Assembly (NCBI GenBank): GCA_900768245.1
Contig: CAAGCE010000241.1
Location: forward strand, 24,404-88,403
Reading direction: 5' to 3'
Origin: Oscillospiraceae bacterium
Lineage (GTDB): Bacteria; Bacillota; Clostridia; Oscillospirales; Ruminococcaceae
DNA length: 64,000 bases
Of the stretch, positions 19,842-27,959 are shown in pieces. The position numbers and the translations under genes are program-made. Under the pieces are notes generated by a model. The model saw nothing but the letters and a program-made list of their open reading frames with translations. It was not told the DNA's origin and did no database searches. Numbering within the stretch: the first letter of the stretch is position 1; every line of letters begins with the position of its first letter.

Positions 19842-20444
19842 ATGATAGCGATCGTTGATTACGGTGCAGGCAATATTTTCAGCGTGAAAAATGCACTTGA
19901 TTATATTGGTGTTGAAAATAAGCTTACATCTGATGTAAAAGACCTTGTCAATGCAGACCGGATAATTCTTCCCGGTGTCGGAGCATTTCCGTGGGCAATG
20001 AAAATGCTTAATAGCAGCGGACTTGTTGATGTTATCCGTGAACAGGCTAAGGTCAAACCTTTTCTTGGAATTTGTCTTGGAATGCAGCTTATTTTTGATA
20101 AGGGATATGAATTTGAAGAAACAGACGGTCTTGGACTTATAAAAGGTACTGTAAAAAAAATTGAGCGTGACGACCTTTCGATACCTCATATGGGTTGGAA
20201 CAGCCTTATTGTAAACAATGAATGTCCTCTTCTTGACGGACTTTCTCAGGACGAGTATGTTTATTTTGTACATTCATATGCAGCTGTATGTGATGATAAA
20301 GATGTTGCAGCATATTGTGATTATGGCGGAAAAATAACCGCTCTCGTTTATGACGGCAAATATGTTTACGGTTCGCAGTTCCACCCTGAAAAGAGCGGTG
20401 CTGCAGGACTTAAAATGCTAAAGAACTTTTCGGAACTGAAGTAA
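19842..20444 (+). CDS. hisH: Imidazole glycerol phosphate synthase glutaminase subunit HisH
   Basis: Class I glutamine amidotransferase that supplies ammonia to HisF. The nucleophile is C78 in LGICLGMQL, with the histidine-glutamate pair in QFHPEKSG. 200 residues, normal length. It abuts hisB, and AAAGGG inside the end of hisB serves as ribosome binding site. In most operons of this kind hisA would come next; here hisF follows directly. Confidence 0.96.
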   Translation: MIAIVDYGAGNIFSVKNALDYIGVENKLTSDVKDLVNADRIILPGVGAFPWAMKMLNSSGLVDVIREQAKVKPFLGICLGMQLIFDKGYEFEETDGLGLIKGTVKKIERDDLSIPHMGWNSLIVNNECPLLDGLSQDEYVYFVHSYAAVCDDKDVAAYCDYGGKITALVYDGKYVYGSQFHPEKSGAAGLKMLKNFSELK

Positions 20445-20459
20445 GGAGGGGAATATAAA

Positions 20460-21221
20460 ATGCTTGCTAAACGAATTATTCCTTGCCTTGATGTTCGTGA
20501 CGGAAAAGTTGTCAAGGGTATAAATTTTGTTGGGATAAAGGAAGTCGGAGATCCTGTTGAATGTGCTGCCGAGTATGACAGACAGGGTGCCGATGAAATA
20601 GTGTTCCTTGATATTACAGCTTCAAACGAGGGCAGGGGAACTATGCTTGATGTTGTAAGAAGAACTGCTCAGAAGGTTTTTGTTCCTCTTACAGTCGGCG
20701 GCGGTATCAGAACGATTGATGATTTCAGAGATACACTTCGTGCAGGAGCGGATAAGGTTTCTGTAAACTCTGCGGCTGTCAAAAATCCTCAGCTCATAAA
20801 AGAAGCTGCTGATATTTTTGGCTGTCAGTGTGTCGTGGTTGCAATTGATGCAAAAAAGTGCGATGACGGACATTATACGGTCGTGATCAACGGCGGACGT
20901 ATTGATATGGGTATAGATGCTGTTGAATGGGCAAAAAAAGCCGAAGAGCTTGGAGCAGGAGAAATACTCCTTACATCAATGGATACTGACGGCGTAAAGG
21001 GTGGATTTGACCTTGATATGCTCAACGCAGTATGCAGCGTTGTAAAGATACCTGTAATTGCAAGCGGCGGCTGCGGAAAGCTTGAGCATTTCACGGAAGT
21101 GTTTGAAAAGACAAATGCTTCGGCTGCTCTTGCGGCATCATTGTTCCATTATAAAGAGCTGACTGTTGATGAAGTAAAAACTGAACTGAAAAAACATAAT
21201 ATCCCCGTCAGAAAAAACTGA
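20460..21221 (+). CDS. hisF: Imidazole glycerol phosphate synthase cyclase subunit HisF
   Basis: TIM-barrel cyclase that makes IGP and AICAR from PRFAR and ammonia. [20 protein letters not shown] at the N-terminus has the catalytic D11, and [14 protein letters not shown] has the second catalytic aspartate (about D130 in the family). The CLDVRDG and C-terminal SGGCG signatures mark it as HisF and not HisA. 253 residues, 15 bases after hisH. Confidence 0.97.
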   Translation: MLAKRIIPCLDVRDGKVVKGINFVGIKEVGDPVECAAEYDRQGADEIVFLDITASNEGRGTMLDVVRRTAQKVFVPLTVGGGIRTIDDFRDTLRAGADKVSVNSAAVKNPQLIKEAADIFGCQCVVVAIDAKKCDDGHYTVVINGGRIDMGIDAVEWAKKAEELGAGEILLTSMDTDGVKGGFDLDMLNAVCSVVKIPVIASGGCGKLEHFTEVFEKTNASAALAASLFHYKELTVDEVKTELKKHNIPVRKN

Positions 21222-21234
21222 AAGAGGTATTTTT

Positions 21235-21651
21235 ATGGGAATGATCGAAGAAACAAACGAGCTTATGCTTGATTGGGATAAGATACGCAATATGCCGAAA
21301 GAAAATCATGTTATCCCTGTTGCTGTGCAGAATATTATAACAAAGGAAGTTATCCTAGTTGCATATGTAAATGAAGAGGCTTTAAAGGAATCCATACGTC
21401 TGAAAAAGGCAGTTTTCTGGAGCACATCAAGAAACAAGCTTTGGTTCAAGGGTGCAGAATCGGGAAATACATTCACGCTTGACCATATTTTTGTCAACTG
21501 TGAACAGAACTCACTTGTTTATCAGGTAACTCCCGATAAGGGCAACATATGCCATACAAGCTATAACGGAGCGGCGAACAACTGCTATTACCGTGAACTT
21601 GATATGGATACGATGAAACTTATAAATCTTAACGAAAAGAAAGGAAACTGA
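21235..21651 (+). CDS. hisI: Phosphoribosyl-AMP cyclohydrolase HisI, with an altered metal motif
   Basis: Opens the adenine ring of phosphoribosyl-AMP. The 138-residue protein keeps FWSTSRNKLWFKGAESG and the cysteines C89, C106 (ICHTS) and C117. The metal-binding DCDxD of characterised enzymes reads N88-C89-E90-Q91-N92 here. Operon position supports the function, so either the site tolerates the changes or activity differs. Separate from hisE, unlike the fused form of enterobacteria. Confidence 0.9.
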   Translation: MGMIEETNELMLDWDKIRNMPKENHVIPVAVQNIITKEVILVAYVNEEALKESIRLKKAVFWSTSRNKLWFKGAESGNTFTLDHIFVNCEQNSLVYQVTPDKGNICHTSYNGAANNCYYRELDMDTMKLINLNEKKGN

Positions 21652-21653
21652 AT

Positions 21654-21992
21654 ATGACAGTTTATGAAGAGATATTTGAAGTATTGAAGCTTCGCAAAAA
21701 AGCATTTGACGAGGGCAATGCTCCTGAAAAATCATATACCTGCTACCTTTATGAAAAGGGCGTTGACAAAATATGCAAAAAGGTCGGTGAAGAGGCTACC
21801 GAAACAGTTATCGCTGCAAAGAACGGTGATAATGATGAACTTATGAATGAGATCAATGACCTTATTTATCATGTTATGGTCCTCTGCGTAAATCAGGGAC
21901 TTGAATGGAGTGATGTTGAAAAGGTGCTTTCTGAAAGAAACGAAAAGATAGGCAACCTGAAAACATTCCACCAGACAGATAAAAACAGCTGA
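21654..21992 (+). CDS. hisE: Phosphoribosyl-ATP pyrophosphatase HisE
   Basis: All-alpha MazG-like hydrolase that converts phosphoribosyl-ATP to phosphoribosyl-AMP, the step before HisI. The 112-residue protein shows the magnesium-binding helices in KVGEEATETVIAAKNGD and NEINDLIYHVMVL. It starts two bases after the hisI stop and is the last gene of the his operon. Confidence 0.95.
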   Translation: MTVYEEIFEVLKLRKKAFDEGNAPEKSYTCYLYEKGVDKICKKVGEEATETVIAAKNGDNDELMNEINDLIYHVMVLCVNQGLEWSDVEKVLSERNEKIGNLKTFHQTDKNS

Positions 21993-22060
21993 TAATTATT
22001 TAATTGTGTAACTTTTTTGACCTCCTGTGAATAATATATATTGAAGTTTTAAGGAAGTTA

Positions 22061-22253
22061 TACTAATCTTTAATCGTTCTATAGACAAAGCCGACAGATG
22101 AAATAATTCCAATTAAGTCACTGTGTGGACTTTAGTCACTGCGTGTACTTTGAAAAGCGACTGCAGGCGGGCTTGTCGCCCGTCAAAGGAGATTGACGCA
22201 GAGTGGGATTATTTCAGCCAAGGATTTGTCTATGGGTTGATTAAAGATTAGTA
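22061..22253. mobile_element. Palindromic MITE-like element, 193 bp
   Basis: The ends are inverted copies: TACTAATCTTTAATC at the left and its exact complement at the right. Pairing resumes further in (ATAGACAAA with TTTGTCTAT, GAAATAAT with ATTATTTC). Inner hairpins include GCGGGC-TTGT-CGCCCG and ACTTTGA with TCAAAGG. A TTA flanks both ends, compatible with a short target duplication. No coding frame. A structured RNA is the alternative; copies elsewhere in the genome would decide. Confidence 0.62.
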
Positions 22254-22293
22254 TTAAATTCCTTTGCTTTAGTATATTCATAGGAGGATTTTT

Positions 22294-23184
22294 ATGAGCG
22301 AATTAAATAACTGCTTCAAAGAAGCAGTTTGTGTCGAGGTTCAGCGTGTATTTGACAGTTGTTCAGACCGTGACTGCATATATGAGCTTCCTGTAACTCT
22401 TACAGATGACTCGCCTGAAATAACTGATGATATGGATATTGTGAAAACCCGCTGTGCAGAGGTCGAAGCAACCTGTATTTCGGTTGATGCAGTTCCATTC
22501 AAATCAGGCTATTATGCAGTTGATATTACTTATCGTTTTAAAATTACTGCGGAAGCATTTTCAAAGGGTTTTTGTAAGCCGCAGACAGGTACGATACTTT
22601 GCGGTACAGCTTTCTGGAACAAGCGTGTGATACTTTATGGCAGTGAAGGAAATGCAAAGGTGTTTACAAGTGAACAGGATACAGTTTTGACTCCTGTTGA
22701 GCCGTGTGATGCAAGTTGTGTATGCTGCTGCAATGATGCAAGTATGCCTAAGGCTACTGTTCATGTTGTTGACCCTATTGCACTCGATACGAGATTCAAG
22801 TGTGTGCCTGAGGGAATGACAAGTCCGGGCGTGTGTCCGACACCGCCTGTTCCGCCTGCATCAATAACATTTGAAAGAATACTTACCGTATCTCTTGGAC
22901 TTTTCTCGATCGTTCAGCTTTCAAGACCTGTATCAATGGTCATTCCTGCATACGATTACTGTATACCATGCAAGGACTGCTCACTTACCGATACATCTGA
23001 ATCACCATGTGATGTATTTGACAGAATAGAATTCCCGTCAGAACAGTTTTTCCCGCAGCCTGACAGCGACGCTTCAACAAAATACGGCTGCTGCTGCCAT
23101 AAGGAAAATACAAGATGCGATGACGGCGACAGACCGTCTGAAAAACACGATAAGCCGGAAAAGAAGTGCGGCTGTTCAGACTGA
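22294..23184 (+). CDS. Cysteine-rich protein of unknown function
   Basis: A 296-residue protein with 25 cysteines, many clustered (VCCC near 143-146, GCCC near 267, and a C-terminal KKCGCSD). No signal peptide or membrane segment is evident. The central part (about 60-135) is rich in beta-like hydrophobic patterns, and a proline-rich stretch lies near 190. The AGGAGG start is clear and a terminator follows, so it is a single-gene unit. Cysteine content suggests a metal-binding or disulphide-crosslinked protein, such as a spore or envelope component, but I do not recognise the family. Confidence 0.85.
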   Translation: MSELNNCFKEAVCVEVQRVFDSCSDRDCIYELPVTLTDDSPEITDDMDIVKTRCAEVEATCISVDAVPFKSGYYAVDITYRFKITAEAFSKGFCKPQTGTILCGTAFWNKRVILYGSEGNAKVFTSEQDTVLTPVEPCDASCVCCCNDASMPKATVHVVDPIALDTRFKCVPEGMTSPGVCPTPPVPPASITFERILTVSLGLFSIVQLSRPVSMVIPAYDYCIPCKDCSLTDTSESPCDVFDRIEFPSEQFFPQPDSDASTKYGCCCHKENTRCDDGDRPSEKHDKPEKKCGCSD

Positions 23185-23231
23185 TATATTTGAGAGCTGC
23201 AGCTTTCAAGTAAAATGAATATCTGAAATCC

Positions 23232-23273
23232 AACAGATCCCCGATTTTGAAAAAAGTCGGGGTCTGTTTTTTT
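23232..23273 (+). terminator. Terminator of the cysteine-rich gene
   Basis: ACAGATCCCCGATTTT pairs imperfectly with AAAAGTCGGGGTCTGT, followed by seven T. Confidence 0.9.
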
Positions 23274-23371
23274 GAACTCATAAAAATTTACTGAAAAATA
23301 ATGTTGAAATCTTAAGTCAAAAGTGATATAATAGACCTATATAGTGTATTTATTTGGAGGATAATTAAATT

Positions 23372-24736
23372 TTGAATCTGTATATAGATAAAGTAAGAGC
23401 ATTCCGGAGCGAAAAAGAAAAAATCCCGCTATGCTATGTTCATAGCTTCGGCTGTCAGCAGAATGTGAGCGACGGCGAAAAAATAATGGGACTTCTCTCA
23501 GAAATGGGATACGGAGTTACTACTGAGATCGATTCCGCCGACTTAATTATATATAATACCTGCGCTGTGCGTGAAAATGCCGAACAGCGTGTTTACGGTA
23601 TGATAGGCGAGCTTAAACATATGAAGGAGCGCAAGCCTGAGCTTATAATCGGACTTTGCGGCTGTATGGCTCAGGAAGAAAAAACAGTCGAAAAAATACG
23701 CCGTACATATAAGCAGGTCGATCTGATATTCGGTACTCATGCGCTTTCGGAACTTCCGAGACTTCTTTATGAAGTGCTTAATGAAAGAAAGTTTGTTTAC
23801 GATACAGATGAGTATGATGTTTCTTCGTCTGAGATAGAACCTGTAAGGTCATGCAGCTTTAAGGCAAGCGTGCCTATAATGTATGGCTGCAACAATTTCT
23901 GCTCATACTGTATTGTACCATATGTAAGGGGCAGGGAAAAAAGCCGTGCCGCCGAGGATATTATTGCCGAAGTGAAAAAGCTGGCAAAGAACGGCTGTAA
24001 GGAAATAATGCTCCTTGGACAGAATGTCAATTCATACGGCAAGAATCTTGAAACGCCTGTAAGCTTTGCAGAGCTTCTCAGAAGCCTTAATGATATAGAA
24101 GGTGATTTTAAAATACGTTTTATGTCACCTCACCCGAAGGATATGACAAAGGACGTTATTGACGCTGTTTTTGAATGTGACAAGGTCTGCAAACATATCC
24201 ACCTTCCGCTGCAGTCGGGAAGCAATGAAATACTGCGCAAAATGAACCGCAGATATACTGTAGAGCAGTATATGGACATTGTTTCGTATATCAGAAGCAA
24301 GTCAGCGGATTTCTCTCTCACTACCGATATTATCGTAGGATTTCCAAATGAAACATATGAGGATTTCTTACAGACATTAAAGGTCGTTGAAGAGGTAAAA
24401 TACGACAATATTTATTCATTTATATATTCTAAACGTACAGGTACAAAGGCTGCCGAGATCGAAGATAACACTTCCGACGCAGACAAGAGCAAATGGATGA
24501 CTGAGCTTTTGCAGACACAGCGAAGGGTTTCGACTGAGCATTACAAACGCTTTGTCGGAAGAACTCTTGATGTTTTGTTTGATGCGGAAAGCAGACATGA
24601 AGGCTTGCTTACGGGAAAAAGCGATGAATTTATTATTGTAGAAGCTCCGTGCAGCGATAAGAGCATTATCGGACAGCGCCGAAAGGTCAAGATAACAAAG
24701 GCTTATAACTGGGCATTGCACGGTGAAATAATTTAA
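23372..24736 (+). CDS. miaB: tRNA-2-methylthio-N6-dimethylallyladenosine synthase MiaB
   Basis: Radical SAM methylthiotransferase that adds the 2-methylthio group to i6A37 of tRNAs. N-terminal UPF0004 cysteines lie in HSFGCQQNVSD, YNTCAVREN and LCGCMAQ; the radical SAM motif is CNNFCSYC; a TRAM domain closes the 454 residues. The start is TTG at 23372, with TTGGAGG 11 bases upstream and no better ATG. MiaA, which makes its substrate, is encoded in the same cluster at 30 kb. Confidence 0.95.
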   Translation: MNLYIDKVRAFRSEKEKIPLCYVHSFGCQQNVSDGEKIMGLLSEMGYGVTTEIDSADLIIYNTCAVRENAEQRVYGMIGELKHMKERKPELIIGLCGCMAQEEKTVEKIRRTYKQVDLIFGTHALSELPRLLYEVLNERKFVYDTDEYDVSSSEIEPVRSCSFKASVPIMYGCNNFCSYCIVPYVRGREKSRAAEDIIAEVKKLAKNGCKEIMLLGQNVNSYGKNLETPVSFAELLRSLNDIEGDFKIRFMSPHPKDMTKDVIDAVFECDKVCKHIHLPLQSGSNEILRKMNRRYTVEQYMDIVSYIRSKSADFSLTTDIIVGFPNETYEDFLQTLKVVEEVKYDNIYSFIYSKRTGTKAAEIEDNTSDADKSKWMTELLQTQRRVSTEHYKRFVGRTLDVLFDAESRHEGLLTGKSDEFIIVEAPCSDKSIIGQRRKVKITKAYNWALHGEII

Positions 24737-24754
24737 TTAAAAGGAGTTAGAACA

Positions 24755-25165
24755 ATGACTGTAATTGACAAAGCAAGAGAACTTGGAGTGATGATCCAGC
24801 AGGACGAGCGTTACGCTGCTTACTATGTTGCAAAGGACGCTAATGATAATGATGAAACTCTTCAGAATATGATAAACGAATTCAATATGAAGAGAATGCA
24901 GCTCAACAGCGAAATGTCCAAGGAACAGAGAGATGAAGCAAAGCTTGCTGAACTTGACAAGGCTATCAAGAATCTATATTCCGATATTATGTCAAATGAA
25001 AATATGGATAACTACAACAAGGCTAAGAATGCAATGGACGCTCTTCTTAATGAGATCAATATGGTGATCACATTCTCAGCTAACGGCGAAGACCCAATGA
25101 CTTGCCCAACAACACAGGAGCATAGCTGCGGCGGAAGCTGTTCGACCTGCGGCGGCTGTCACTAA
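24755..25165 (+). CDS. YlbF/YmcA family protein with cysteine-rich tail
   Basis: A 136-residue helical protein of the YlbF (RicF) family, whose Bacillus members form the Fe-S-containing Ric complex that guides RNase Y and affects sporulation and competence. The body is two long charged helices. The tail CGGSCSTCGGCH plus an earlier cysteine could hold the cluster. It starts 18 bases after miaB and is followed by a terminator. Family call is good; exact orthology (YlbF or YmcA) is not certain. Confidence 0.85.
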   Translation: MTVIDKARELGVMIQQDERYAAYYVAKDANDNDETLQNMINEFNMKRMQLNSEMSKEQRDEAKLAELDKAIKNLYSDIMSNENMDNYNKAKNAMDALLNEINMVITFSANGEDPMTCPTTQEHSCGGSCSTCGGCH

Positions 25166-25202
25166 GGAAATTACCGCTTCGCATTGAAGGGTTTTTCCTG
25201 AT

Positions 25203-25259
25203 AAAGCAAGCTATTATTTGATCGACCTGTCCATAAGGGCAGGTCTGTCATTGCTTTTT
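25203..25259 (+). terminator. Terminator after the YlbF gene
   Basis: Outer AAAGCAA pairs with TTGCTTT, inner GACCTGTCC with GGGCAGGTC across ATAA; a T-run ends the outer stem. Confidence 0.75.
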
Positions 25260-25337
25260 ATGTATAAGAAATAAATGTCTGCTTGAATCAATAATGTTGA
25301 CTGAAACAGATATTTATACAGATCGGAGGCTTTTTTC

Positions 25338-27947
25338 GTGCAGACACAGATCGATTTTGATAAATTGTCACCTATGATGAAGCAGTATTTTTCGGTGAAG
25401 AATAAATGCACCGACCATATACTGTTTTTCCGTTTGGGCGACTTTTATGAAATGTTTTTCGATGATGCCATAATGGTGTCAAAGGAACTGGAGCTTACAT
25501 TAACAGGACGTGACTGCGGACTTGAAGAACGTGCTCCTATGTGCGGCATACCTTATCATGCTGCCGATATATACATAAAAAAGCTTATTGAAAACGGTCA
25601 TAAGGTTGCAATATGCGAGCAGCTCACAGACCCGAAGGAAACTAAGGGTATCGTTGAGCGTGATATTATTAGAATAGTAACTCCCGGAACGCTTACGGAA
25701 AGCAATCTTCTCGATGATTCAAAAAACAACTACATCGGAGCGGTCTATGTTCAGGATAAGACCTGTGCGATATGTTTTGCGGATATTTCAACGGGCGAAG
25801 TGCATTTGTTCAATAAATCCTCCAAGGATCTGCAGGGCGAGATAATCAATGAGCTGTCACGCTTTGATCCTGTTGAACTCCTTTTTAACGGTAAATTTCT
25901 TGATTTCAAGCAGGTGCAGGATTTTATCAGAAATAAAATGAACGTGTCTGTTCAGCTTCTTGATGATGAATGTTTTGATGTTAAAGCAAAGAAAGAGGTC
26001 ATTCTTCGTCAGTTCAGTATTTCCGACCTTGACGAGATCTCACTTCATGAGGGTACGGTTGAAGCAGCTTGCGTATGCGGACTTTTTGATTATATTTCGG
26101 ATACACAAAAGTCACTTGTAGGACGTTTTACGGAAATAAAACGCTATAACGACAACTTCTTTATGGAACTTGACCTTACTGCAAGACGAAATCTTGAACT
26201 TACCGAAACTCTTCGCAATAAGGAGAAAAAGGGAAGCCTTCTCTGGGTGCTTGACCATACAAAAACATCAATGGGCAAGCGTCTGCTTAAATCATATATT
26301 GAACAGCCCCTTGTAAAGCTTGCTATTATCACAAACCGTCTTGATGCAGTCGAGCAGCTTTGCAGAAAGTCCGTTCTTCAGCAGGAGCTTGCAGAGGCTC
26401 TCTCAAAGGTTTACGATATAGAACGTCTTATGACAAGAGTAATGTATAAGACAGCTACTCCGAGAGATGTTAAATCATTGTCGCTTACAGCATTGCAGAT
26501 ACCTGAGATAAAGCGTATTCTCGGTGAATTCAATGCAAAGCTTCTTGTTGAGCTGAACAGTAAAATAGATACGCTTACCGATATTTCAAATATAATTGAA
26601 AAAGCGATCGTTGATGATCCTCCGATTACAGCAAAAGAGGGCGGAGTTATCAAGGACGGTTTTAATGAGGAGCTTGACCGCCTCAGACATATAATTAAGG
26701 GCGGAAAAGGCATTATAGATGAAATAGAACAGCGTGAGCGTGATGCAACGGGAATAAAAAGCCTTAAGATCGGATATAACCGTGTGTTCGGATATTATAT
26801 CGAAGTCACAAAATCTTATTATGACCTTGTTCCCGATACTTATATAAGAAAACAGACTCTTGCAAACTGTGAGCGTTTTATCACAGACGAGTTAAAGAAA
26901 ACCGAAAATGAGATACTCGGTGCAAATGAAAAAGTGCTCTCTCTTGAAGCAAATATCTTTGCTGAAGTGCGTGACTATATTGCCGAGCAGCTTGCCAAGG
27001 TACAGGAAACTGCTTCATCTATTGCACAGCTTGATGTTCTTTGCTCTTTTGCATATGTGTCAATGAAAAATGAGTATACAAAACCTGATATTGCAATTGA
27101 CGGCATTATTGATATTAAAGACGGCAGACATCCTGTTGTTGAGCTTATGCTTAACGATGAGATGTATGTGCCGAATGATACATATCTTGATATGAACAGC
27201 AACCGTATGTCCATTATCACAGGTCCGAATATGTCAGGTAAATCAACATATATGCGACAGGTCGCACTTATCACTCTTATGGCGCAGATAGGCTGCTTTG
27301 TTCCTGCCAAAAGTGCAAAGATAACAATTGTTGATAAGATATTTACAAGAGTTGGTGCGTCGGACGACCTTACGGCAGGACAGTCAACATTTATGGTCGA
27401 AATGAGCGAGGTCGCCGATATTCTGAAAAATGCCACAAAACAGAGCCTTGTTATTCTCGACGAGGTCGGCAGAGGTACTTCGACCTTTGATGGCATAAGC
27501 ATTGCCACATCTGTTGCGGAATATATCGCAAATACAAGAGTTCTTGGCTGCAAGACGCTTTTTGCTACCCATTATCATGAGCTTATAAAGCTTGCCGACA
27601 GAATTGACGGAGTAAATAATTACAGCGTTGCCGTAAAGAAGATCGGTGAGGATATTAAGTTTCTCAGAAAGATAGTCCCCGGAGGTGTTGACGACAGCTA
27701 CGGCATAGAGGTCGCAAAGCTTGCAGGGCTGCCAAATAAGGTGCTTTCGAGAGCGAAAGAGCTGCTTAATGAAATGGAGCTTTCAAAGGCTCAGGAGAAA
27801 ACAGCAGCTGTCCGTGACGATCAGATCTCATTCCAGAGTATGGGTGACGACAGGATACTTGACAGACTTAAAAAGACAAATGCTGATGAATTTACAGATG
27901 CAGAGGCAAAAGCATTTTTAAAGGAACTTACTGATTCATTAAAATAA
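25338..27947 (+). CDS. mutS: DNA mismatch repair protein MutS
   Basis: Recognises mismatches and starts repair with MutL. The mismatch-reading phenylalanine is in the N-terminal GDFYEMF. The C-terminal ATPase has GPNMSGKST, DDLTAGQSTFMVEM and LDEVGRGTSTFDG. 869 residues, the normal MutS1 length. The start is GTG at 25338 with CGGAGG eight bases before it. mutL follows by 12 bases. Confidence 0.97.
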   Translation: MQTQIDFDKLSPMMKQYFSVKNKCTDHILFFRLGDFYEMFFDDAIMVSKELELTLTGRDCGLEERAPMCGIPYHAADIYIKKLIENGHKVAICEQLTDPKETKGIVERDIIRIVTPGTLTESNLLDDSKNNYIGAVYVQDKTCAICFADISTGEVHLFNKSSKDLQGEIINELSRFDPVELLFNGKFLDFKQVQDFIRNKMNVSVQLLDDECFDVKAKKEVILRQFSISDLDEISLHEGTVEAACVCGLFDYISDTQKSLVGRFTEIKRYNDNFFMELDLTARRNLELTETLRNKEKKGSLLWVLDHTKTSMGKRLLKSYIEQPLVKLAIITNRLDAVEQLCRKSVLQQELAEALSKVYDIERLMTRVMYKTATPRDVKSLSLTALQIPEIKRILGEFNAKLLVELNSKIDTLTDISNIIEKAIVDDPPITAKEGGVIKDGFNEELDRLRHIIKGGKGIIDEIEQRERDATGIKSLKIGYNRVFGYYIEVTKSYYDLVPDTYIRKQTLANCERFITDELKKTENEILGANEKVLSLEANIFAEVRDYIAEQLAKVQETASSIAQLDVLCSFAYVSMKNEYTKPDIAIDGIIDIKDGRHPVVELMLNDEMYVPNDTYLDMNSNRMSIITGPNMSGKSTYMRQVALITLMAQIGCFVPAKSAKITIVDKIFTRVGASDDLTAGQSTFMVEMSEVADILKNATKQSLVILDEVGRGTSTFDGISIATSVAEYIANTRVLGCKTLFATHYHELIKLADRIDGVNNYSVAVKKIGEDIKFLRKIVPGGVDDSYGIEVAKLAGLPNKVLSRAKELLNEMELSKAQEKTAAVRDDQISFQSMGDDRILDRLKKTNADEFTDAEAKAFLKELTDSLK

Positions 27948-27959
27948 AAGGGTGGTGAT

